The notes below the pieces were generated by a model. The model was not told the DNA's origin. It worked only from the letters and a program-made list of their open reading frames with translations, and made no database searches. From Arctopsyche grandis (Eukaryota > Arthropoda > Insecta > Trichoptera > Hydropsychidae), in contig NC_135364.1 in assembly GCF_051622035.1 (NCBI RefSeq), positions 13,013,501 to 13,077,500 of the forward strand: DNA of 64,000 nt. Reading direction: 5' to 3'. Shown here in pieces: positions 23,651 through 35,700 of the stretch. The translations under genes were made by a program, and so were the position numbers. Position 1 is the first letter of the stretch; every line of letters begins with the position of its first letter.

Positions 23651-26355
23651 TAATTGATAGATTTATTTGAATAATAAAAGACATTTGATTTCATTTAATA
23701 TATTAATTTTTTCCTAGATGATATTTTTTTTAATTAGCTTGCCCAATTGATTTTATATTTAACGAAGTTTTTTTTATTTTAAAATCTTTCATCCGACGAA
23801 GCGCTAATTTTATTTTTGATGACCTTTGAAAAAATTACCAAAAACTCTATGTACATACATTTTCGACGAAAATACATACATTTTCGACAACAATGTAGCA
23901 AAAGTCATAATATGAACTTTTGGTAAAAATATTAAACTGCCGATAATAGGTTAATAATTTATCATTTCAAAAGATACACAAGATATAAAGATGTCAGAAA
24001 ACATTTAGCCATTTGTTACAAAATAAGTGTACAATGGAATTGACATTTCCCTATGGCCAGTTCAGTGTTATCAATATATTCAAACTTCCACAAAAAGAAA
24101 CACACAATCAAGAATAATATTCTGTGTTTCTAATTAGTTAACATTAACCATTATATTATTATTCTAAAATGAAGGGGTAACCATAAATACTGAAAAATAT
24201 TCAAATTGTGTACTTCACATAAATAATAATACCATTAAATAATTGAAATTGACAATTTATTTCTAATAAGTATACATAATATACGGAATGTTCTGAAATT
24301 AAATATAATGCTTATATGGTATATTACAAATATAATTCATTTAAATTAATGCTGAAATAAAAATGTTAGGTAGCATGTAATAAAAAGGCTTTGTCATATT
24401 GTATTCATTATAGTCAATTCACCTGATGTTTCCCCATTTAATAAAATAAAATAAAGTAATCAATTCTATTACTTGAACATTATAATTTAAATTAATAGGC
24501 ATTCCAATCGGAATTCGTATTTTATTAAAAAAGATACTTTGTATTTAAAATTTTATAAGATATGTAAGTACAGCCAATTTAATTAAAATTTTCTGAATGA
24601 TAGAGATATGTATGTATATACAAGATGTGGCAGTGAAAATTGTAAAAATTTTTATATGAAAACTCGTTTTTAAAATTTGTAAAATAAGTAATTTTCAAAT
24701 CTATGAGTTGTTAATATCGGTGAGTTTCAATAATCTTATTTTACTAATAAATGTATGTAAATCTAAAAAATAAGTTAAAAATATTCATGTAGCACATTAT
24801 TGGAACATCAGAAAATATTTGAATGTACATATGTATGGAAAACTTAACAAATCATTATGTAATCAATCATGAACCATAATATTGTGCATATATTATTTAT
24901 AATACTGAAATATACTACACTAAATTTTGTAAGCTAAAATTTTAGGCGTAAAATAAAACTAAAAAATACATATAATGTTTTTATAGAGTTTATGATATAT
25001 GAATGTATTATATTATGTATATATAAAAATAAAATACATTCGAAGTGAACATATAAATATTTTACTCGAAATTAGCACCAAACACAAATCAGATTTGTTT
25101 ATTTTCGTACACATTTTGTCAACTTACTGAAAATATGAAAAATAATAGTTTCACGCACAATATACAAATACATATGTAATATTTAGTTGCAATGTTTATA
25201 TTTTAAATGAAAATATTTTTCTATTATGTCAAAGAATAAAATAATTAGCATTTTTTTTAAACATTAAATATTTTATAGGTGATACGATACACACATACCT
25301 TAACATTTTATATATGTATAATGTATAGTCTAATTTTAATATACAATATATTATATAAGGTGATCATTCATAACATTAAGTACAAATTCTCTTTTCAACA
25401 TTTTCATAAAGTCTTTCAAATGACTAGATATTTATTCAATATATTTATTTAAAAAAAAACTTATTTAAAATAAAGTAATTTTTAATATATCAAAATAAGA
25501 AAATATAATGAATCTCTGTGATTATTAATAAATTGTGTTACGTTAAAATTAGCCAGTTTTATATTTTATGCGTTAATTATAGGTAAAACATAATAATAAA
25601 TTGGTTCTGTCAATATTTACAGTAAAATACAATTATTTAAAAATAAAATATATATACGTATATATAAACTATAATAAATAACATATCATTCCAGAAATGG
25701 ATATTATAATCAAAGCAATATATTATTGGAATGTTTTAGCGAAAATAATGAAATAGAAATAAAAGGGAACACACTTCACCTCAAAAATTGTCTTTGTAGT
25801 TAATCTGTTATAATATGAAAACAAAAAAATATTAAATAATAATAAAAAGATAAAATCAAATCTATTCGGTGCAGCTATATTTTAGTTTTGAATCGTACAT
25901 ATACATATATTCTAGCACAATACATACAGTTAGTTATGAATATATGGAAGCTTAACACTTTCCTAAAATAAAAATAAACTTTATAGAAATATTTATTCGT
26001 TTTAATATTATGTATATTTTATAGGAAACATATTGCTGCTGTGGCAAGTGTTATTGAACTAACATATACTACCACATACCACATACAAAAAATATATTTG
26101 TATGTACAAGACAAGTGCTATAATTTCAAAATATGTAAACACCAAGCTTTTTTATTTATTTATAATTTTATTTTTTAAAATGATGGTAAGATTTGCCATT
26201 CAATCATTTACACTGGAAAATAAATATTTTGAATTTGTCAACCTCCCCGTACGAATATTATTGGTTTATTTTTATAAATAATATTATCTTTTTTCTAAAA
26301 TTAATAAATATTCTTTCACATGTTATTTATCAAATGTAATTACTTTACATATAGA

Positions 26356-26429
<74 letters not shown>

Positions 26430-26731
26430 ATATGTTAGAAATGAAATGATATAATATGTAGTAAAATAGAAATTACATACATTTTCATACACAGTAATTA
26501 CGATTGAGTACTAAAGTTTAGTACAATACAACGTTACACATGTATTACATATATGTAATACTTTGCACGTATATTTAGTGAGGTACGGGTTTAAATATTA
26601 TAGAAATAAACATTTTTATTTTTTGAAGGATCGTATCCAGCGAAAACTAAAGAAATGCAGATAAATGATTGATTATTATCTTTTGTTGTTAAGCTTTCTC
26701 TTACCTTTCTTACCACCATTCTATGAAAAGC
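23651..26731. other. extremely AT-rich intergenic DNA
   Basis: No gene seen. It includes an (AT)n tract at about 26361-26426. A minus-strand AATAAA at 26615-26620, 112 nt past the PHM stop codon, is a reasonable poly(A) signal for that gene. Confidence 0.6.
26361..26426. repeat. (AT)n microsatellite
   Basis: About 65 bp of AT dinucleotides. Confidence 0.9.
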
Positions 26732-29700
26732 TCACAAATTACTAGCATCGAAGTCCGGTATATGACGAAGTGAAGGTTCAGCCTGTTTCCAAGAATATGT
26801 TGGTGGACCAGCACTGAAGCAATACTTTTGTTCCAGCGGTTGAGTATTCTCAACCCAATACATCAAATAAAAATTGCACATTTCATCTTTATTTGTCGCT
26901 CTAAAATAGAACATTCACCACCATTACGCACGAGCTATTTGAATTGCATAGAAGAAAATTGGAATGTAAAACTTTTATTATTTCATTACCCAATTTTTGT
27001 CCAAGTGTCGCGATTACTTTCCATGGTACACCTTGCTGCTAATCTGTCCCCAGACAAAATAGGACTGGTATCGTCCACTGGATAAAACATCTGAGGCGTC
27101 AATGGATCCCTTTTGCCCAGTAAGGACCATACATCATCTCCTTTTTCATTGTAACGAACTCTATATCCAGAAACAACTTTTCCTGCAATATTCAAACTTA
27201 GTTAAATTTAAATTGTACCATTCTTTTATTTAAATTTAAATCAATTTACCTACCTAAGCTGTGTGTATGTGTTCGATACGCAAACGGATGAATCACTTTG
27301 TTTTCTTTGATCATACATGATGTCTCTAAATGTTCCACTGTATTAGGAGGTATACCACCTCCAGTACCTAGAAGTATCACTCCAGCCAACTTACTAAGCC
27401 TAAAAAATAAAAATAAAAAATCTCTTAAGCAATGAAGCATATTAATTTACATAAATAAACTAGTGGTTTTACCCGGCTTCGCTCGGTATTTGTTATATAA
27501 ACCGCTTAAACATGGCTAATCTAATACATCTATTTAACTTATTATATCTAGTAAACATGTATTTAAATTTATTTGAATAGTTTTATTTTATTTAAATTCA
27601 TTTGAATTTTCATTTGTTTTTTTATTAAATTAAACGTCACGGATTCTAGGAACCAAAACTTACATACATACATAGAAAATTTCTTTTGAAATTATATATT
27701 AGACTAGTGGTTTTACCTGGCTTCGCTCGGTATTTGTAATATAAACCGCCTAAGCATGGCTAATCTAATAATAAACATTTTATTAAATTTATTTGAATAG
27801 TTTTATTATATTTAAATTTATTTGAATAGTTTTATTATATTTAAATTTATTTGAATATTCATTTGTTCGATGACGGATTTTACCAACCAAACAAACATAC
27901 AAAGTCTCTTTCGAAATTATATATTAGATATACATAATATATGTATGTATATGAATAGTAAATTGAATTTCAATATTAATTCAAGTGCCTGAAAAAGTAA
28001 TGTCTATGAAAGAATAAATGGACTAAGCTTTACAAAACCGTCACCATAGTAACACAAAACGAACTGCAATAGATGAAAAACACAACGTTTGTCGATATCA
28101 TTACAGTTAATAACAAAAAAAAATGTTGGTTCAGCCAGTATAAATTCAACATAAAATAAAGCTGTTTACATGTGTCAAATATTTGTCATTGATCGTGAAA
28201 ATTACTTGGATAAAAAAAATTGTGGCAAATTATACTTACGAATTCTCCGTATAATGTAGAAATACACCAGAGTTGTCACTTTTGTCAGCTGAAATAATAC
28301 ACATATGTAACATGATAAAGTAGTCAAAGATTGTAACACCATTTCAGATCAAAGAAGGTTACAAAATGAGCATAATTTAACAAATTAGTTCTTCTATAAA
28401 ATACTAAAATTATGATTTAAGATTTTCCACACTATATACCTGGAAATTTGAACATGTAGTGAACTTGAAGCACCAAGTATTGTATCGTCGAATCGCCACC
28501 CACGCGAAATCCCACACCGTCAGGCAATATCAGTTTCGGTGCATCTCTTGCCCAAGCATATATTATCTATAAGTCACATTTGGATATTTTTTATGATTAA
28601 AATAATTTAAATATAAAGTCGTTATAAAGTTGCTACATATGTATTTTCAAACCTGAGATCCTTCTCCACATGGACTGGCCGTTGTACTGCCTTCCGTTGA
28701 CATTTCACTTTTTTGCATCTCACCACAATTCCTATGAACAAACAATAGTCATTTTTTTTACTTCATCTACATTTTATCTGTAACTTTAAATGTATTCGTC
28801 ATGTATGTAGCGTTTTCAATTAGTGATTGACATATTTACAATTACATTGCTCATTAAATAGCTATTGAGTGTGTGTGAAATATTTTTTTGTAAAAGATAA
28901 ATAATTGACAAAAAATGAGTATAATTTTAATTTTTAATATGATTATAAGTATATGTAAGCCAGCAGTTTTGCTTAATGGTAGCGTATATATTTAGCACCA
29001 CTGAGGTCGAAGGCTCGAGTCCTCGTCAAACTGCTGGTTAGGTTTGGGGGTTTTGTGACTCCAAATCGATCGTTTCTCTATCAGAGATTGCCAATTTTAT
29101 CTGATCATTGTTGAAACGGTTCCTGAAAATTGGTATTAGATCATTTCCTGTTGTCACAAAATCTGTGTGTATAATTTGTAAAAATTATGCACAGTAATCT
29201 AAAATCTATAGACATCTCTATAATTTCGTGTTTATTATATGTATAAAAATTGTAATAATAATTGTACACAAAAATCTAAAAAATAATCCATAGATGTCTC
29301 TATGATTATTATTTCTGTACTGATTAATTGTTATATGCTATGTATTCTGATTGTATATGTATATGATTTTATGTATTTCTGACCGTTATCGCACACTAGT
29401 CGCATTGGAGTGATCTGTAATGACGAGTGTATATTGATTGTAACAATAAAATAAAATAAAAATAAAATGTTGCCATATCAATTTTCAAATATATCTTACC
29501 ACACTGGTTTATCGGAACCCGGTTTTGCACAACCATACAAGAGCATATGATGGGCAGTGTGCATGGAAGCGTTGGGTTCAAAAGCCACTGAAAAGTAAAT
29601 TAACTAAATTAATATTTAAATTTGCAACCAATACAATATTAAAAATGGAATTTAAAATAGTCTTTACCTATATAATATTCTTTGACAGGGTCTACCTTTA

Positions 29701-32700
29701 TTGGAGTGCATAAGTAGAGTTCATCCTGAGTAAAAAAAAAAAGAATTGAAAATGCAAGAAAATTTACTGCAATAATTATCAAATTAATAAAACAATCGCC
29801 TCCAACCAGACACAAATATTGTCTGTAAACCGATGGTTGTATGATTTATGTACATATGGTTTGTAAAACGCGTGAAGTGGATGAATAAATTATAAAAACA
29901 CTAAAGAAAAGTACATTTAATAAAATTGAAAACAACTGATATTGAAATATCTGTACAAATAACATTTAATTGAATTCTATTTCAAATTAACATACGGAAA
30001 AACCGCAAACGATAAGGTTTAATTACATAAACCAGTTAAATAAATAGCGAACAACTAATTATCAAATTACTTCTACTGTTTTTCAAATTAACAAACCTAT
30101 CAAGCTGTTAAAGTTACTGCCAACGAATATTTGTAAATATTTGCCCATTACACAGGAGTTTCAAACCGTTAATTCTGATAATAGAGTCGTTATCGTTCAA
30201 TTTATTGCATTTCTGTCACCGAAATAGCAACATAGTTTTGATAATGCGCAGTTTTAAATTTTAAATAAATGAAAATTCCAATAGAAAAACAGTATTTATA
30301 TTTTCACAAAAGTGGGTGTATTCATAAAAAATCATTAAATATGCATTAACCGTCAAATTCTTAATCGACGTTAATTTGTTGATATCTCACGCTAAAACAT
30401 ATTCATGTTTGTACAATTTATGAAACGAAAGCATCTTGCGTCAATGCTAATTTAGCGCCACCGTGCAGCGCGTCGAACACTGTCACATGTACGTTTGTGT
30501 TTACCAAATAATTTAAATTATACTACTATTTTTGAATTATACGAATTGACATCTGCATTTAATGCATCATTGACGCAAATTGACGGCCTACATCTAAAAT
30601 ATGAAATGTCATTAATAAATATTCAGTTTCACATAAAAGAATTTAATCATAACCACTGTGCGGTGTAATTGCACGCGCAAATATAATTGATATTACAATT
30701 ACGCGGTCAGTTAATACAGGTGCGGAAAATGTCAACTTTAATAAATTAGCTTTTAATTTAAAATGTATATTAAATTAATAAATAAATTTGACTGCAAGAC
30801 AAAAATTGTAAACAACTTCAAAAGTTCAAATAATGTAATCAATCAGGTATTATCTAATGGTTCCGCGACAAAACTCTCACGGACCTAACGCTCAACGACA
30901 CAATGCGCATAACATAATGCTCACGAAACAAGACACTAACAGATAAGCGGTTGTCGCGTGAGCGTTTTATCGGTGAATATAATATCCGTGAGCGTTTTGT
31001 CGCGAGAACGTTATGTCGTGCACGTTGTGTTGTTGAGTGTTATGTCCGTGTGCGTTTTGTCGTAACACCTTATCTAATATAATAACTATTAGTATTGCTT
31101 TCATCTACCTAATGTTTAATATTAAATAAACAGATATACTCGGTATTAACAATAGCCGTTTTTTACTTTCACACGGATTGATATTATTAACAAATTTCTT
31201 TAATTTTTTACACAGTAAGACTTTCTATTGGAACGAAAGAATTATATGAGAAAAATTTAATTTAAAATATAATTTAATTCCTTACTATTTTATATTAAAT
31301 TGAGTCGTCGAATACAATTTGATTTGGTGAATGGAATTCAACTAAATTTTGAAAAAAATATCTAATTAGTTTTCTAAATTGAAAAAAACTGAAATCACTT
31401 ACATATTCAATCGAAAGAAACTTTTTTTTTTCACAAACGATTTAGAAGTACTTCAATACATATGTAAATACATACAGGGCCGCTGAGAGGAATATAATTC
31501 CAGGCCATATGAAAAAAAATCTTATATTAAAAAAAAGATATATTTATAGACACACATCTCATGGAAAAAGTATTGAAATCCGGAGATGTGCATCATTAAC
31601 ACTAGCAAGAAGTTATGTTTCAGAAAATTTGTTAAGGGACTAACCCTCTGCAGTGGTGTGCAAAGGGTTAGTGATGCCCCGGGCCAACTCTTTGAATGTT
31701 TGCCCCTACAAAGAAAGAAATAAAAGTTTAAATATATTCTAAATAGGCAATATTAAATTTAATATCCTAATAATATAATATTTTTTAAATCATTTAATAA
31801 AATAAACACATTTTTCAAAAAACAATGTATGTATGTATATCACCGAAAAAATGTCAATATATACATTTCTTGTAAAGTTGAATCAATGCTTATCTCTTTA
31901 ATTAAACCGCTGACGAATACTAATAAAACAAACAAAACGAAATATGTACTCGGTTGACTCAAACGATTAGCAAACATTTAGGGTTATTCAGAAGCACGCA
32001 AGGTCGTCGAGAAAACGCTGCAAAAATCTGTCGAAAAATATCACAAATTAAGTGCGATAAAAATGTTCTCGATGAGATTTAATGATGATGGGACAAACGA
32101 ACTGTGTCATCTCTGAATTCACATATGTACATAGTATGTACATCCAAACGTCAGTAGGTCACGTATTAATAGAGATATCTTAATTGCAGTTTTAGTGGTG
32201 AAGGTGTTTGCAAGCAATTCCTATTGAGTCAGTTTTATTTTTAAACAAATCGTTAATCGGTAAACTTCATTATGTTTTGGCTCGGCTTCAAAATTGGCAT
32301 TTGCATCACAAACTAGTTCAATACAATCGAACCGCGCAGCTTAAATGTTAGGCATAGTACATAACAGGGGCTGTATACAGTTGCTCGTTTTTACGATGTC
32401 AGTTTTAAATTCAGTTTTAGTTTTACTTTTAAGGTGGATAAATTGAATAAAACAAAATAAATAATACGAAGAATTTTCTTTTATCAAAATCTCCAAAATT
32501 TTTACATATTCAAATTCTCTTATCTTCCACGATTTGTGCAGTTTTAAAATTTATTCAGAGTAATTCTTCGAAGAAAAACCAAAAAACGAATGTTATGACT
32601 AGACTGCGAACCTAAAGCGCGCCGTTCATTGTTCAATTGTTGTAATTGCTTTGTTAAAAGTTTGCCAAACCTTTTTTTTTGCACTCTAGCTTTGTAAATA

Positions 32701-35700
32701 GAGCCAAACCGCCCCGGTTACTGGAAAAGCACGCTCTCTATCCGCAGTCTAGTTATTTATTTATTTATTTCATACCAGGAAGGCATTACAGGTAAACCCC
32801 AATGCGCCTTCCTGGCCAAATTACAAACAATACAGCATTTTTTATTATATAAGTCGCTAAATTACGAGACACTGACTTAAACTCGACAATTAACGAGACA
32901 TCTATGAATTGTACATACATTTTTATTGTAATATTTACATTAATCATACTCAAATAGTGGTGACATAGTGGGTAGGAAGGATTTTTAGCCAATTTTTAAT
33001 CGGGAATCGTTTCAACAATGAAACCAGAGAAAATTGGCAAACTCTGATAGGAAACGATCAACCAGGAGTCACAAATCCTGGTCTGACCAGCAGCATTACA
33101 GATATACTCAGAAAAATTCTTTTCAATCGAGGTCAGCTCAAGGGATCGAACTCGGCGCCTCTCAGTGTTAAGCAGAAGCTTAACGACCGAGCCACGCTGC
33201 TGGCTATGACTAAGTTATGACTAAGAATAGGCGCTCGAGTGCTATTTACCAGGAAAGAGGGGCTGCCTATTGTCAATTTGTATTGTTCCACAAAGCCAGA
33301 GTAAAAAAAAGGAACAAAAATAGAAATTGACAATAAGTAATCCCTCTTTCCTGGAAAATAGAACCCGAGCACCCCTCCTTAAACACGATAAAATCGTTCA
33401 CATCGATTCATATTTGCGAAGAAAGTGTCATAACTAGAGATCGGCGCGACCCAGTGCTATTTGGACAAAAAATGGGTTCATCATTGTCTATTACAATGGC
33501 CAACCTTTTTTGTTTTGCTCTCTAGCTTTGTATTTCATTGTAATAAACAGTGGCGAACCCAGAGTCGCGCCGATCTCTAGTTATGGCACTTTCTTCGTAA
33601 ATATGAATCGATGTGAACGATTTTATCGTGTTTAATTTAACGCTGAAATTTGATAACTTCATATTCGAAGTAATTGAAAATGTAATTCGTACATCAGAGT
33701 TTTCAATTTGACTCAATAAATATAAATGAGCATTCAAAACCAGGGTTGTGACATCAAAGTAAAGACTTACAACTCACAATATTACTCGTAACACGGCTAT
33801 AGAGGCGCTACAACCCTCCCTCCCCCCCCCCCCCTCCTCGACCTTCCATTTATCATGGTTGTGACTTTTTGGTGCTTTCGATTTCATTTCGGTTTTTGAA
33901 AATTACTTTTTTGTAAATATCATATTGTTAATTTTTAAAACACAGAGAGAAATGGGGACATAAGTAATTTTTTTTCAAAGTAATAGATTAAATGATCTTT
34001 CTCTCATGTACATACAATAACATGATGTGGAGATTTCTTATGAATATATTACAAAGTTTTTCGCTGAATCTCGTTCCAGCCGTGTTCAATTGATATATTT
34101 ATTACGGCAGACGGATTATTGCGCAAATTGCGATCGCGCGCACGACAATCCTTGCCACAAAAATCGCGAATACGAAATATCTGGCACTCGAGTTCTCCTT
34201 AGAACAATATTTTGCGTGGTCAGCTTTCGGTTGATGGAGTTTTTGGGTGCCAGATTATCCATGATCGAGATTTTAGTGACGTGCGCGAGATCGATTTTTT
34301 CGGAATAATCACTGAACCATTTATTACATACCAGCACCAGTCTGAAGGGTATATAGGCCAGTTCGGTTTTCAATGATCTCCATTATTTTAAACAATACAT
34401 TTTATAAAAGGTACATGTTAAAGAGCACACAAAAAAATCATAAAATTAAGCTTACAAATTGTTCAACGCGTTTTCCAAATTCTGAATGAAAAAAGTTTCG
34501 TTTTTATGTATTACCATTCGGGATCGTGGCAAGTAATGGCGTGCCGTAGAAATCTCCCTGTTTGTATCGCACAACCATACTTATGTGTGTATGAGCAGGA
34601 TACAAGGGAACTCGGTATGACGTCACTTAGTCCCTTTGTATTCTGCTCGCACACATGTAAGTGAGTGATAAAAAAATCTGAAAAAACGAAAGGGTGGCGG
34701 AAATTTTTAAACGTGTATATTACGATTATTTTTCACCATCATATAGGCGGAATTGATTTGAATATATATTGTTGACCAAACCACGCAAAATGGCAAAGTG
34801 AAAAAACCATCGGAAGAATGTAGAATATACAAATATACGGGTCTACGTGACGAGCTAGAATGTTAAATTACAGAAAACACAATTATCGGAAGGCAAAGAT
34901 CGAAAATCGAAAGATCTTAAGTCGAAAGATAAAAAAAAAGGGTGCATGGTAAACGGTACATACTCACTTAATTTTCGCGAGCAGGGTACAACAGGAACAA
35001 GAGGAACAGGCTTTTCCTCGCGTATTCTGCGCGCGCACATTAATACGGGAGGAAAAGCCTGTTCCTCTTGTTCCTGTTGTATCCTGCTCGCGAAAATTAA
35101 GTGAGTATATACCGTTTACCATGCACCCTTTTTTTTGATCTTTCGACTTAAGATCTTTCGATTTTCGATCTTTGCCTTCCGATATTTGCGTTTTCTGTAA
35201 TTTAACATTCTGGCTCGTCGCGGAAACCGCAAATATACATATGTTGTCAGACCAATGAGCGAAGTGAAATATACATACATAGAAGAGGCTTGTAAAAACG
35301 GGGAGATTTCCACGGAAAGTCACTGGTGGCAAGGATTTTTTTTCATACATTGAAAATTGCTGTTTACCTTGTAGCTTTGAAAAAATTCACTGTTGCTACA
35401 TAATAACGAAATATTTAGATCGGGACTAAATTTTACATAGAGACCACAGCCCTGGTTGGTTGGAACGCAAGCGACTGTACATATCTAATTCCAAATGCGG
35501 CAGCCAAAATACTACATACATACATAGTTCAGTTTGCCATTATTAACGAAAAATCGTATCATGTAACAAACTCAAATATCGGAGACTGGGCAAAAGAAAT
35601 AAATTTTTAATTCCGTGGCGTGTCCCGAAGGAAATCTTCGAAAATGTATTGATGCAATTTTTAGGCTGTTGTTCAGGGGAATTCCACTTGCATATGGAAC

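Noticed and set aside
30957-31069. CRISPR-like or satellite-like short repeats
   Set aside because: Units are degenerate, have no spacers and lie inside an inverted-repeat element with a 9-bp target duplication; the genome is an insect's.
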